From Thiomonas sp. FB-6 (GTDB taxonomy: Bacteria; Pseudomonadota; Gammaproteobacteria; Burkholderiales; Burkholderiaceae_C), in the NCBI RefSeq assembly GCF_000377645.1, contig NZ_KB898471.1:629084-693083 (forward strand): a DNA stretch of 64,000 bases. The letters run 5' to 3'. Below are positions 28,789-37,220 of the stretch, piece by piece. The notes below the pieces were generated by a model, which was given only the letters and a program-made list of their open reading frames with translations, was not told where the DNA came from and did not search any database. The translations under genes were made by a program, and so were the position numbers. Each line of letters opens with the position of its first letter. Positions within the stretch are counted from its first letter, which is position 1.

Positions 28789-29618
28789 TGCCGGCCTCCC
28801 CCGCGTCCCGCGCGCGGCAGCGCGCGTGGGCCGCGCGCCGGGGGCACGCCGCGCAAGGTCGGCTGCTGGACGAGCTTCGGCACGCGGCGCACCGCGGCCA
28901 GCTGCAGCTCGCCTACCAGCCCATCCACGCCATGCGCGGCGCCGCCCCGAGCAACTTCGAGGCGCTGTTGCGCTGGAGTCACCCGCTGCTGGGAGACGTC
29001 GCGCCGGAGCGCTTCATCGCCCTCGCCGAGCACAGCGGGCTGATCCTCGAGCTCGGGGACTGGGTGTTCCACGCGGCCGCCGCCGAATGCGCGCGCCTGC
29101 GCGCGGCCAGCGGCCGCGCCGTGCGCGTAGGAGTCAACGTGTCGCCGCTGCAGCTGGCCTCGCGCTCGACCGTGCAGCTGTGGCTGCTCCACCTGCAGGA
29201 CATCGGCCTGCCGCCGGATGCGCTGACCGTGGAGATCACCGAGCGTGTCATGCTGCACCACCCCGAGGCGGTCGCCCGGCAGCTCCAGCTGCTGGCCGAA
29301 GCCGGCGTGCGCATCGCGCTGGACGACTTCGGAACCGGCTATTCCAACCTGGCGATGCTCGGCCAGCTGCCGGTGCACGCGCTCAAGCTCGACCGCTCGA
29401 TCACCCAGGGCCTGGTGGGCAGCGAGCGTCACCGCACCATCGCCCGCTCCATCATCGGAATGGCCCATGGCCTGCGCATGCAGGTGGTCGCCGAGGGGGT
29501 GGAGCAGACGGCGCAGGCCGCCATCACCCACGAAATGGGCTGCGACTTCGCCCAGGGCTACTGGTACGGCAGGCCGCTGAGCGCGGCACAGGCCGAGCAA
29601 TGGCTGCGCGCGGCATGA
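28788..29618 (+). CDS. Stand-alone EAL domain c-di-GMP phosphodiesterase
   Basis: 276 residues: a short Arg-rich N-terminus, then one EAL domain over residues 25-270. The catalytic and metal residues appear intact: FEALLRWSHP (EAL motif), GVNVSPLQL, VEITERVM, LDDFGTGYSNL, LKLDRSI, VAEGVEQ and DFAQGYWYGRP. It should cleave c-di-GMP to pGpG in the cytoplasm. No transmembrane or sensor domain is present. It is coupled by overlaps to the lipoprotein gene before it and the glycosyltransferase after it. Confidence 0.92.
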   Translation: MPASPASRARQRAWAARRGHAAQGRLLDELRHAAHRGQLQLAYQPIHAMRGAAPSNFEALLRWSHPLLGDVAPERFIALAEHSGLILELGDWVFHAAAAECARLRAASGRAVRVGVNVSPLQLASRSTVQLWLLHLQDIGLPPDALTVEITERVMLHHPEAVARQLQLLAEAGVRIALDDFGTGYSNLAMLGQLPVHALKLDRSITQGLVGSERHRTIARSIIGMAHGLRMQVVAEGVEQTAQAAITHEMGCDFAQGYWYGRPLSAAQAEQWLRAA

Positions 29619-31486
29619 ACCCGCCGAGCCTGGCCCTACGCCCCACCCGGTCCGCCCCGCCCGCCTGGGTGTCGGCCGCCGCCGAGCCCCGCCTGGCCAT
29701 CGATGCCGCGCTGCTCGCGCTGACCGCGTTGTGCATGTTCCACGGCCTGGGCGCCGGGCCCATCCGCGACACCGACGAGGCGCTGTACGCGGCCATCGCC
29801 GCCGCCATGGCCCACGGCGGCTCGTGGATCATTCCCCATCTCGACGGCGTGCCCTACATCGAGAAGCCGCCGCTGCTGTACTGGATCATGGCCCTGGTGT
29901 TCAAGGCCTTCGGCGTCGGGGCCTGGCAGGCCCGCCTGCCCGATGCCCTGGCGGGCTGGCTGTGCAGCGTGGGCTGCGTCGCCCTGGGGCGTGCCACCGG
30001 AGCACCGCTGGCCGGGCGCTTCGCCGCGCTGGTCACGGCGACCAGCCTGGGCTTCCTGCTGGTGTGCCGCACCGTGCTGTTCGACCCGGTGATGGCCCTG
30101 TTCTGGCTCGCCGCCTTCGCCTGCGTGCAGCTGGCCATGCACCGGCAGCAGCGCGCGTGGCTGCGGGCGGCCGCCGTGGCCCTGGGCCTGGCCACGCTGG
30201 CCAAGGGGCCCATGGCCCTGGCCCTGCTGGGACTGGTGGGGCTGCTGCAGATCGTGTTCGCCCCCGAGGGACGCGCACGCTCCCAGTGGCTGCGCTTCCT
30301 GCTCGACCCCTGGTCCGTGGCCTTGTTCCTGCTGATCGTCGCGCCCTGGCACATCGCGGCGAGCCTGCGCCTGCCCGGATTCGCGCACTTCTATTTCGTC
30401 AACGAGACCCTCATGCGCTTCCTGGGCACCCGGGTTCCGCGCGACTTCCACACGGGGCCCTGGTGGTACTACGGACCCCGGCTGCTGATCGGCTTCTTCC
30501 AGTGGAGCGGCGTGATGGCCGCCGTCGCGCTGCTCGCCCCGCGCCTGCGCGGGAGCGGCACGGCCGAGTTCACGGCGCGCATGGCGCGCAACGCGGCGCT
30601 CGTGTGGATCGTGTTCTTCTCGGCCGCCGGCGACAAGGGCGCGTACTACCTGCTGCCCACGGTGCCGCTGCTGGCGTGGTGGCTGGGGGTGCGCCTGCAG
30701 GCGGCCCAGGAAGCCGACGCGTCCGCGCGCCTGCGCACCTGGATCGCCATGGGCATGCTGGGCTTCGCACTCTGCACCCTCGGCGCGCTGGCGCTGAGCT
30801 GGACCCCGGCGCTGCAGGCGGCGATGCTGCGCTCCGGACTGCCCGCCGACGAACTGGAAGCGCTGCGCACACTGCTCGCGGAACTGTCGGCCGCCTCGCT
30901 GCTGGCCGGCGTGATGCAAATGCGCGGGCACGGCAGCGCGGCCCTGCTGCTGTTCGGCCTGCTGGGCCTGACCATGACGGGCTTCGCCGACCGCCTCAGC
31001 CAGGCCAAGACCGCCGACCTGTCGCAGCGCCACGTGGCCGCGAAGCTGTATGCGCGCATGCCCGCGGACACCATCGTGTACTCCTGGCGCCGCTTCGAGG
31101 ATCACGACGCCTCCCTGCTGCTGTACGGCACGCGGCAGCTGCGCGTGATCGACAGCCTGAGCAGCGACCTGCGCTTCGGCTGCGCCGCCGACCCTGGCGC
31201 CCGCGCCTGCGTCGGCCCGGGCGCTGTGCTGCGCAGCCGCGCCGAGGGGCGCCCGCTGGCGGTGTGGGTGCCGCGCGGCCGCCTGGCCGGCTTCCTGGCC
31301 ACGGGCCTGGCCGCCGGCATGTTCTCCTTCCCGGCCAGGGACAGCGTGGTGTTCTACCTGCCGGAGCGGTCCATCGGAGATCCGACCAGGCCGTGGCTTT
31401 GCAGCCAGTCCCGCAAGGCATCGTTCATGCGTGATTGCCACCCGTCTCCACTGGCGCGAAAGGCCTCGATCACGTCCGCGTCGTAG
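29615..31486 (+). CDS. ArnT-like membrane glycosyltransferase (GT39/83 type)
   Basis: Polytopic membrane protein of about 11-12 helices related to ArnT/PMT enzymes that move a sugar from a polyprenyl-phosphate to a lipid or protein in the periplasm. The early loop IRDTDEALYAAIA (catalytic Asp region) and HLDGVPYIEKPPLLYW match the family. The ATG at 29615 overlaps the EAL stop; MAARG at 29600 is an alternative. The C-terminus is odd: after SFPARDSVVFYLP the frame runs about 40 residues antisense through brnA, and a second copy of the native end lies at 31977-32082, so the present end was created by the insertion of the toxin-antitoxin module. Confidence 0.85.
   Translation: MNPPSLALRPTRSAPPAWVSAAAEPRLAIDAALLALTALCMFHGLGAGPIRDTDEALYAAIAAAMAHGGSWIIPHLDGVPYIEKPPLLYWIMALVFKAFGVGAWQARLPDALAGWLCSVGCVALGRATGAPLAGRFAALVTATSLGFLLVCRTVLFDPVMALFWLAAFACVQLAMHRQQRAWLRAAAVALGLATLAKGPMALALLGLVGLLQIVFAPEGRARSQWLRFLLDPWSVALFLLIVAPWHIAASLRLPGFAHFYFVNETLMRFLGTRVPRDFHTGPWWYYGPRLLIGFFQWSGVMAAVALLAPRLRGSGTAEFTARMARNAALVWIVFFSAAGDKGAYYLLPTVPLLAWWLGVRLQAAQEADASARLRTWIAMGMLGFALCTLGALALSWTPALQAAMLRSGLPADELEALRTLLAELSAASLLAGVMQMRGHGSAALLLFGLLGLTMTGFADRLSQAKTADLSQRHVAAKLYARMPADTIVYSWRRFEDHDASLLLYGTRQLRVIDSLSSDLRFGCAADPGARACVGPGAVLRSRAEGRPLAVWVPRGRLAGFLATGLAAGMFSFPARDSVVFYLPERSIGDPTRPWLCSQSRKASFMRDCHPSPLARKASITSAS
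31303..31362 (+). repeat. Direct repeat copy 1 (glycosyltransferase 3' end)
   Basis: 60 bp identical at 58 positions to 31977-32036. It encodes GLAAGMFSFPARDSVVFYLP of the glycosyltransferase and supplies, on the other strand, the TAG stop of brnA (31354-31356). Similarity stops sharply on the downstream side and fades with gaps upstream. Confidence 0.9.
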
Positions 31487-31653
31487 CGAACACTCAGAAG
31501 AACCTTTGGCCGCACCCCCTTGGGCAGACGACCACGGCGCACCAGCTTGGCGCCTCGATACAGATCGGCGCGCTCGAAGAAGGCGTCGTCCAGCTCGGGG
31601 GCGTCATCCGCTTCGATGCAAGTTCGCCTGGAATCTGGCTTGTTCGCGTTCAT
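31354..31653 (-). CDS. brnA: BrnA antitoxin (ribbon-helix-helix)
   Basis: 99 residues. The C-terminal half is the BrnA signature KVLLSVRYDADVIEAFRASGDGWQSRMNDALRDWL, a ribbon-helix-helix DNA-binding domain; the N-terminal half binds and neutralises BrnT. AGGAGGG precedes the ATG at 31653. The gene starts 50 bp inside brnT, the standard toxin-first order. Its last codons and stop come from the duplicated glycosyltransferase 3' end, giving an unusual tail (GLVGSPMDRSGR). It probably represses its own operon at the palindrome upstream of brnT. Confidence 0.92.
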   Translation of the reverse strand: MNANKPDSRRTCIEADDAPELDDAFFERADLYRGAKLVRRGRLPKGVRPKVLLSVRYDADVIEAFRASGDGWQSRMNDALRDWLQSHGLVGSPMDRSGR

Positions 31654-31885
31654 TCGCCCTCCTCAAGCTGATCACTCGCCTTGCGCTGCCACGCGGCGTC
31701 CACACAAGTACCACCAACCGGTCGTCGAGCATGCCGGCGGTGATGAAGCGCGGTTCGCCGTAATCCTCGCGCCGATCCTCGGCCGTGAAGTGAGGCCCCT
31801 CGAAAATCCGTCCGGCATGCGCGAAATCCAGCCCCCGGCCGGCCAAGGTCATGGCTCGCTTGCATTCGTCGAACTCGATCCGCAT
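31604..31885 (-). CDS. brnT: BrnT toxin (RelE-fold ribonuclease)
   Basis: 93 residues matching BrnT: MRIEFDECKRAM start, GLDFAHAGRIFEGP, a central EDYGEPRFITAGMLDDRLVVLVWTPRG and the C-terminal RRVISLRRANEREQARF. BrnT is a small RNase that inhibits translation until bound by BrnA. The usual N-K-H motif after the first helix (K..NlrKHG) is altered here to TLAGRGLDF, so a catalytic residue may have been lost. It overlaps brnA by 50 bp; the protein start is fixed by the upstream palindrome. Confidence 0.88.
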   Translation of the reverse strand: MRIEFDECKRAMTLAGRGLDFAHAGRIFEGPHFTAEDRREDYGEPRFITAGMLDDRLVVLVWTPRGSARRVISLRRANEREQARFQANLHRSG

Positions 31886-31891
31886 CGAGCC

Positions 31892-31907
31892 AAATGTAGC
31901 TACATTT
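31892..31907. promoter_or_regulatory. Perfect palindrome upstream of brnT, likely BrnA operator
   Basis: AAATGTAGCTACATTT is a perfect 16-bp palindrome 7 bp before the brnT start, AT-rich in a GC-rich region. Position and symmetry fit autoregulation by the ribbon-helix-helix antitoxin BrnA. Confidence 0.75.
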
Positions 31908-31976
31908 TAGCGCTCCAGCCGCCCGATTGCGGAAATGCCCCCATCAGCGGCAGGACCTGCTGCTGCCCGGCCTGCC

Positions 31977-32036
31977 GGGCCTGGCCGCCGGCATGCGCTC
32001 CTTCCCGGCCAGGGACAGCGTGGTGTTCTACCTGCC
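31977..32036 (+). repeat. Direct repeat copy 2 (displaced glycosyltransferase 3' end)
   Basis: 58/60 identical to 31303-31362. In the glycosyltransferase frame it reads GLAAGMRSFPARDSVVFYLP and continues to a TAG at 32080-32082. On the minus strand it carries the TAG stop (32028-32030) of the binding protein gene. The 70 bp upstream (about 31908-31976) hold no gene and only weak similarity to the glycosyltransferase. Confidence 0.9.
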
Positions 32037-33035
32037 CGCGGGCGGCGCAAGCCCTCGGCGCGGCAGGAACTTCTCCGTATAGGTGCGGGACAGGTCGATG
32101 TCCCCGCCGCGGACGTCGGGGTTGATGGCCTGCAGCACGGCCAGCACGGTGGTCGGCCCGTCGGCGGGCATGCGGCCGTCGGGCGAATACTCGGGGCGGA
32201 ACGCCTGCAGGGCCTTGACATAGGCCGCACGGTGCCCCTCCACGAAGGCCGGCGGCAGGCTGGCGACCACGGTCGCGGCGTCATGGCTGCGCAGGTAGCG
32301 CAGCGCCATGAGAAAGGCCTGCACGATGCCGCGCACCTGGCTCGGATGGGCGTCGACCCAGGCACGCTGCATGTACACGCTGGACGCGGGGTAGTCACCC
32401 CCCAGGGCCGAACGCATGCCGCGCACGCTGCGCAGGTCGACCAGGATGCGCGCACCCTGCGCATCCAGCAGGCGCGTGACCGTGGGGTCGGTGGTCATGC
32501 CCGCGTCGATGTGCCCCGCACGCAGCGCCTCCATGAAGCGGTCGCCGGCGTCCACCGGAACCAGGCGGTACTGCGAGGGCTGAAGGCCGGCGCGCAGCGC
32601 CAGGTAGCGGCTGAGGAAGTCGGTCGACGAGCCGATGTCGGTGACGCCAAGCCGGCGCGCGCCGATGGCACGCAGGTCCGCCCCGGCCCTGCCGGCCTGG
32701 GTCAGTTCCACTTCACCGGGCACCCGCGTGAGCTGGATCACCGATTCGATGGCATAGCCCTTGCTCTGCAGGTCGATGCAATGATCGTAGAAGCCCACCA
32801 CGCCCTGCACCGCGCCGGCGATGAGTTCGTCCTCGGCATTCGAGCCGGCGGGCTCGGACACCACCTCGACGTGCAGCCCCAGCTTCCGGAAATAGCCCTG
32901 ACGCTGCGCCACGATGGCGGGCAGATAGATGATCTTGTTCATGCCCCCGACCATGAGCACGATGGGGGAGTCGGCCCGGCACCACGCGGCCCCCAGCGCC
33001 AGCCAGAGCACCGCGGCGATTCGCAAGCTTCGCAT
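32028..33035 (-). CDS. NMT1/TauA-like periplasmic binding protein (paralogue 1)
   Basis: 335 residues with a signal peptide (RSLRIAAVLWLALGAAWCRA) and the type 2 binding-protein fold of nitrate/sulfonate/thiamine-precursor ABC systems: VLMVGGMNKIIYLPAIVAQRQGYF, VGVTDIGSSTDF-like region (LGVTDIGSSTDFLSRYLA), and GHIDAGMTTDPTVTRLL. It is a clear paralogue of the protein at 35240-36280 (VGGxxKxIYLP...GYF...DAMTTxPTV). The ATG at 33035 has GAGGA five bases upstream; ATG 33047 is the alternative. It follows the sensor kinase by 41 bp with no permease of its own, so it may present a ligand to that kinase or share the nearby ABC transporter. Confidence 0.88.
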   Translation of the reverse strand: MRSLRIAAVLWLALGAAWCRADSPIVLMVGGMNKIIYLPAIVAQRQGYFRKLGLHVEVVSEPAGSNAEDELIAGAVQGVVGFYDHCIDLQSKGYAIESVIQLTRVPGEVELTQAGRAGADLRAIGARRLGVTDIGSSTDFLSRYLALRAGLQPSQYRLVPVDAGDRFMEALRAGHIDAGMTTDPTVTRLLDAQGARILVDLRSVRGMRSALGGDYPASSVYMQRAWVDAHPSQVRGIVQAFLMALRYLRSHDAATVVASLPPAFVEGHRAAYVKALQAFRPEYSPDGRMPADGPTTVLAVLQAINPDVRGGDIDLSRTYTEKFLPRRGLAPPAGR

Positions 33036-33076
33036 GAATGTCCTCATCCCTTCCCGTGGCCCTGCCGCACACCTGC

Positions 33077-34498
33077 TCATGTCGCTGTCCCCGGCTGCGT
33101 CGCCTTGCGGCCGGGCCCGCCCCCGCCCAGGGCCGCCCGCAGGCGCACGACCACTCGCAGGCCCCCCAGGCGCTCGCCGTCGCCGAGCTCGAGCTGGCCG
33201 TCGCAGGCCCGCACGGCCTCGCGCACGATGGCCAATCCCAGCCCGAAGCCGGCATCGTCTTCGCTCCCGCCCCGGTTGAAGCGCTCCAGCACCGCCTCGC
33301 GGTGGCGCGGCTCGATGCCCGGGCCGCTGTCCTCCACCACCAACTCCACGAAGTCGTCGCGCTGCAGCACGCGTACCTGCACCGCCCCTCCCTCCGGGGT
33401 GTAGCGCAGCGCATTGTCCAGCAGGTTGAACACGACCGACTGCAGCAAGGGCGCGTGGCCCATCACCATCGCCGATCCCTCGGGCGCATCCACCTCCAGT
33501 TCCAGGCTTCTGGCGTCGGCGAACAGCGCGAGCTCGGCGCAGCTGTCGCGCACGGCTTCCATCAGGTCCACCGGCGCCGCCGGGCTGCTGCGCATGTCGT
33601 GCGCCTCGGCCCGGAACAGCGCGAGCAGCTGATTGATCAGCAAACGCTGCCTTCGCGCGCAGCCCCGCATGGCCTCCAGGGTTTCGGCGACGTCCGGACC
33701 GATCCGGAAGTGGGCCAGCACGTCGAGTTGGGCGTTGAGCAGCGCCACCGGTGTGCGCAGCTGATGCGCGGCGTCCATGACGAAGCGCTTTTGCGCCGTG
33801 ACCTGCTGGGTCAGGCGCTGCGCATAACCGTTGAGGGTGTCGACGATCGGCCGCAGCTCGCGGTGCAGTTCCTCCGAGGCGATGGCCGACAGATCATCCG
33901 GCGCGCGCCGCTGCACGCTGCGGCGCAGGCGAAGCACCGGACGCAGCTCCAGGGTGAGCCCCAGCAGCATGAGGCCCAGCGCGAAGGCCAGCAGCAGCGT
34001 TTCGCGCAGCAGGGTGGGGAACCACAACGCGTGCAGCAGGCGCTCGAAGCCGATGCGACCTTCGGCCACGCGCACGCTCACGCGCAACACACGCCCGCGG
34101 CGCCTGAGCTCGCGGGTCAGGGTGACCGCGCGCAACGGCTCGCCCGCGAAACGCAGGCTGCTGTATTCGACGCCGCGGCCCGGCTGTTCGGCGGCGGGAA
34201 TGAGCCCGGGCCAGCCTGCCAGCACGTCGCCCGCGTCGTCGCGCACCTCGAAGTACACCCGGTCATGCGCGCTGCTGGCGAACATCTCCAGCGCGGCCAG
34301 CGGCGTGCTCGCCACCACGCCGCCGTTCTGCCAGCGCAGCTGCTCGGCCATGGTCTCCGCCGAGGCGAGCAGGCGCCGGTCCTGCTGCAGCGAAGCCGTG
34401 TCGTGCGCGGCACGCCACGACAGCCAGGCGCTGAGCGCCAGCGCGCCCAGCATGGGCACGAGCACCCAGACCAGCAGGCGAAGGCGCAGGCTTTTCAT
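33077..34498 (-). CDS. Sensor histidine kinase, TctE-like
   Basis: 473 residues. TM1 at about 8-27, a periplasmic TctE-type sensor domain (about 28-160, SAHDRVYFEVRDDAGDVLAG), TM2 at about 170-190, then HisKA with the phospho-His in VMDAAHQLRTPVALL, and HATPase with VVFNLLDNALRYTPEGG, VVEDSGPGI and GFGLGLAIVREA. TctE-type kinases sense organic acids and control uptake systems. ATGA overlap with the response regulator gene. Placed between two paralogous binding proteins, which suggests that it controls this uptake cluster. Confidence 0.9.
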   Translation of the reverse strand: MKSLRLRLLVWVLVPMLGALALSAWLSWRAAHDTASLQQDRRLLASAETMAEQLRWQNGGVVASTPLAALEMFASSAHDRVYFEVRDDAGDVLAGWPGLIPAAEQPGRGVEYSSLRFAGEPLRAVTLTRELRRRGRVLRVSVRVAEGRIGFERLLHALWFPTLLRETLLLAFALGLMLLGLTLELRPVLRLRRSVQRRAPDDLSAIASEELHRELRPIVDTLNGYAQRLTQQVTAQKRFVMDAAHQLRTPVALLNAQLDVLAHFRIGPDVAETLEAMRGCARRQRLLINQLLALFRAEAHDMRSSPAAPVDLMEAVRDSCAELALFADARSLELEVDAPEGSAMVMGHAPLLQSVVFNLLDNALRYTPEGGAVQVRVLQRDDFVELVVEDSGPGIEPRHREAVLERFNRGGSEDDAGFGLGLAIVREAVRACDGQLELGDGERLGGLRVVVRLRAALGGGGPGRKATQPGTAT

Positions 34499-35172
34499 GA
34501 GGCGTCGGCCGCATCCTTGAGGATGTAGCCGAATCCCCGCAGGGTGACGATGCGGATGCTCGCCGCGGCGAGCTTCCTGCGCAGGCGGTGCACGTAGGTC
34601 TCGATGGCGTTCTCGCCCGCTTCGGCGCCCATCGGGAACACCCCCGAGATCAACCGGGCCTTGGGCACCACCTGTCCGTGCTGCATCAACAGCATCTCCA
34701 GCACCCGATGCTCGCGCGGAGTGAGCTCCAGCAGCTGGCCGTCCACGCTGAAGCGGCACTCCTGGATGTCGTAGCTCAGGTTCGCGCACTGCAGGCGCGA
34801 CTGCGAGTTGTTGGCCGAGCGCCGGATCAGCGCCCGCACCCGCGCCACGAGTTCGCGCACTTCGAAGGGCTTGACCACGTAGTCGTCGGCGCCGAGATCC
34901 AGGCACTCGACCTTCATGTCCAGCGCGTCGCTGGCCGTGAGCACCAGCACCGGGATGCCCTCGCGCTCGCGCCGCAGGCGCCGCAGCACGGTCCGGCCGT
35001 CGGGGCCGGGCAGCTTCAGGTCCAGCAGCACCAGGTCGTAGCGGGCGGCCTGCAGATGCCACAGGGCCTGCTCGGCGTCGCCCGCGCAGTCGACCTCGAA
35101 CAGGTCTTCCTGCAGCGCCCGGCTCAGCCAGCGCGCCAGTTCGGCGTTGTCCTCGACCAGTAGCAGTTTCAT
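34495..35172 (-). CDS. OmpR/PhoB-type response regulator, TctD-like
   Basis: 225 residues: receiver with acidic residues in LLVEDNAEL and phospho-Asp51 in YDLVLLDLKLPGPDG, Lys in DDYVVKPFEV, and a C-terminal winged helix (LELTPREHRVLEMLLMQHG..., YVHRLRRKL, TLRGFGYIL). Transcribed first in a pair with the kinase. Start MKLLLV is the family start. It lies 67 bp after the binding protein gene at 35240, so the whole ABC and sensing set may be one transcript. Confidence 0.93.
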   Translation of the reverse strand: MKLLLVEDNAELARWLSRALQEDLFEVDCAGDAEQALWHLQAARYDLVLLDLKLPGPDGRTVLRRLRREREGIPVLVLTASDALDMKVECLDLGADDYVVKPFEVRELVARVRALIRRSANNSQSRLQCANLSYDIQECRFSVDGQLLELTPREHRVLEMLLMQHGQVVPKARLISGVFPMGAEAGENAIETYVHRLRRKLAAASIRIVTLRGFGYILKDAADAS

Positions 35173-35239
35173 GGGGCGTCGATCGTGCCGCGGGCGTAAC
35201 ACTTGCGCAACGGGAGTATCCCGCCCGCGGCGCGATGGC

Positions 35240-36280
35240 TCAGCCGCCAGAGGCCTTGAGCATGGCGTTGGCCTTCAGCGCATAGGAGTTGTCGTAGGTC
35301 ACCGCGAGGTCGACCGGCTTGTGGATCTTGCCGGCGAACTTCTCCACGGCCAGCACGGTCTGCGCGCCGCCCTTGGGCATGAGCCCGTCGGGCAGGAACT
35401 GCCCCTTGTCCTGGTCGAGCGCACGCACGTACTCGGCCTTGGTGGACAGCGGGTTGCTGACGAAGTCCTTGGGCAGGTGATCGGCGATCTGCTCGGCGCT
35501 GTGGGTGTGGATCCAGTGCATGGTCGCCACCATGGCGTCGACCACGTCCTGGGTCAGCTGCGGGTGGGCCTTGACCCAGTCGGCGCGGGCCAGCACCGCG
35601 GCGGTCGGCCAGTAGCCCCCCAGCCACTTGTTCACGCCGGCGCCGGTGGCCAGGTCGATGGCCGAGTAGCCCACGCCCATCTTCTCCACCGCGTTGACCG
35701 TCGGCTGGGTGGTCATGGCGCAGGCCACGCGCCCATGCTCCATGGCTCCGATCAGGGTCTGCCCGGCCCCCACGCCGACTCGCGTGAAGTCCTTGCTGCT
35801 CAGGTGGTAGCGCGCGGCCAGGTACAGGGTCAGGTCGTCGGTTCCGGAGCCCAGATCGGTCACGCCCACGGCCTTGCCCTTCCAGTCGGCGGGCGTGCGC
35901 ACCCCCGAGGCCTTGGTGCACATCTCGCGCTCGCCAGGGGCGCCGCTGAGCTGGGCCACGTCCACCACCGCCTTGCCGTGCTGCTGGAAGTCGATGGTGT
36001 GCACGTACCAGGCACCGGCGAAGTCGACCTGGCCGGAGACCATCGCGTCCTCGGCCCCCACGCCGCCCGCCTGCTCGGTGCTCAACTCCATGTCCACGCC
36101 GTACTTCTTGAAGTAGCCCAGGTCCTGCGCGAGCTGGTAGGGCAGATAGATCTGCTTGTCGATGCCACCGACCATCATGGTGACCTTCGGCAGGGGCTGC
36201 GCCGATGCGTGCACTCCCGCCAGCGAGGCCACGCAGGCCGCGGCCGCCGCGAGTCGGAACGACAGGGTTTTCAGTTTCAC
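35240..36280 (-). CDS. NMT1/TauA-like periplasmic binding protein (paralogue 2)
   Basis: 346 residues. Signal peptide LSFRLAAAAACVASLAGVHASAQ, then the same fold as the protein at 32028: TMMVGGIDKQIYLPYQLAQDLGYF, VGVTDLGSGTDDLTLYLA, RVACAMTTQPTVNAVE. The start is a GTG at 36280 with AAGGAGGAG upstream; longer ATG starts would move the signal peptide inside the protein. It directly follows the permease (55 bp), so it is the main binding protein of this ABC importer. Ligand unknown; related systems take aliphatic sulfonates, nitrate, aromatic acids or pyrimidines. Confidence 0.9.
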   Translation of the reverse strand: MKLKTLSFRLAAAAACVASLAGVHASAQPLPKVTMMVGGIDKQIYLPYQLAQDLGYFKKYGVDMELSTEQAGGVGAEDAMVSGQVDFAGAWYVHTIDFQQHGKAVVDVAQLSGAPGEREMCTKASGVRTPADWKGKAVGVTDLGSGTDDLTLYLAARYHLSSKDFTRVGVGAGQTLIGAMEHGRVACAMTTQPTVNAVEKMGVGYSAIDLATGAGVNKWLGGYWPTAAVLARADWVKAHPQLTQDVVDAMVATMHWIHTHSAEQIADHLPKDFVSNPLSTKAEYVRALDQDKGQFLPDGLMPKGGAQTVLAVEKFAGKIHKPVDLAVTYDNSYALKANAMLKASGG

Positions 36281-36335
36281 GTTGCTCTCCTCCTTGGTGG
36301 CGGCGCCCGATTCCCGGGCGCCTTGAAAAATTGCT

Positions 36336-37220
36336 TCAGTCTCCGTGCACGCCATCACCGTGGGCCGCGGGCGGCTGCCAGCGCAACAGACGCCTTTCCA
36401 GCACTTCCATCAGTGCTTCGGCGCTCAATGCCAGCACCCCGATGAGGAACATCGCGCCGAACACGCCATTGGCGTCGAAGGTGTTCTGGGCGGTGGAAAT
36501 GACCAGCCCCAGGCCGCGTTGCGCGCCCAGGAACTCGCCCACGATGGCGCCGATGATGGCGAAGCCCAGGGCCACGTGCAGGCTGGCGATGATCCAGGTC
36601 ATCGCCGACGGGAACACCACGTGCCGGATCACCTGCAGGCGGCTGGCGCCCAGGATGCGCACGTTGGCCACGTAGTTGCGGTCCACGCTGCGCACGCCCT
36701 GGAAGGCGTTGAAGAACACCACGAAGAAGACCAGCACGGCGGCCAGCATCACCTTCGAGGGCATTCCCAGGCCCAGCCACATGACGAACACCGAGCCCAG
36801 CACGATGCGCGGCAAGGCGTTGACCACCTTGATGAAGGGGCCGAACACGTCGGCGAGATAGGGAATCTCCCCCAGCACCACGCCCACCAGGATGCCGCCG
36901 GTCACGCCGGCCGCGAAGCCCAGCAACGACTCCTCCAGGGTGACGCCGACCTGCAGCCATAGGGAACCGTAAGCGGTGCCATGCCGGAACCAGTCGGCCA
37001 GGCGCAGCACGATGCCCACGGGCGAACCGAAGAAGAAGGGATCGATGATCTTCAGCGCGGCCAGCCACTGCCAGCCGCCGAACACGACCACCACCGCGGC
37101 CAGGCGGCCCAGGTGCACGGCCAGGCGGCGACGCCGCGCCCCGGCCCGCGGATTCACGCCGGCGGCCTGCTCGGGCGCGGACTGCTCTACCGCCGGGGCG
37201 TCGAGGATGCCCGGGTTCAT
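36336..37220 (-). CDS. ABC transporter permease (TauC/SsuC family)
   Basis: 294 residues with about six membrane helices and the cytoplasmic coupling motif NYVANVRILGASRLQVIRHVVFPSAM (EAA loop, about residues 185-210). Belongs to the binding-protein-dependent permeases of nitrate/sulfonate/taurine type. Its start overlaps the ATPase stop by 4 bp. The gene likely acts as a homodimer with the ATPase at 37217-38053. Confidence 0.92.
   Translation of the reverse strand: MNPGILDAPAVEQSAPEQAAGVNPRAGARRRRLAVHLGRLAAVVVVFGGWQWLAALKIIDPFFFGSPVGIVLRLADWFRHGTAYGSLWLQVGVTLEESLLGFAAGVTGGILVGVVLGEIPYLADVFGPFIKVVNALPRIVLGSVFVMWLGLGMPSKVMLAAVLVFFVVFFNAFQGVRSVDRNYVANVRILGASRLQVIRHVVFPSAMTWIIASLHVALGFAIIGAIVGEFLGAQRGLGLVISTAQNTFDANGVFGAMFLIGVLALSAEALMEVLERRLLRWQPPAAHGDGVHGD

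Noticed and set aside
29600-29614. Earlier ATG for the glycosyltransferase
   Set aside because: In frame but only adds five residues; the ATGA overlap with the EAL stop is the usual coupling.
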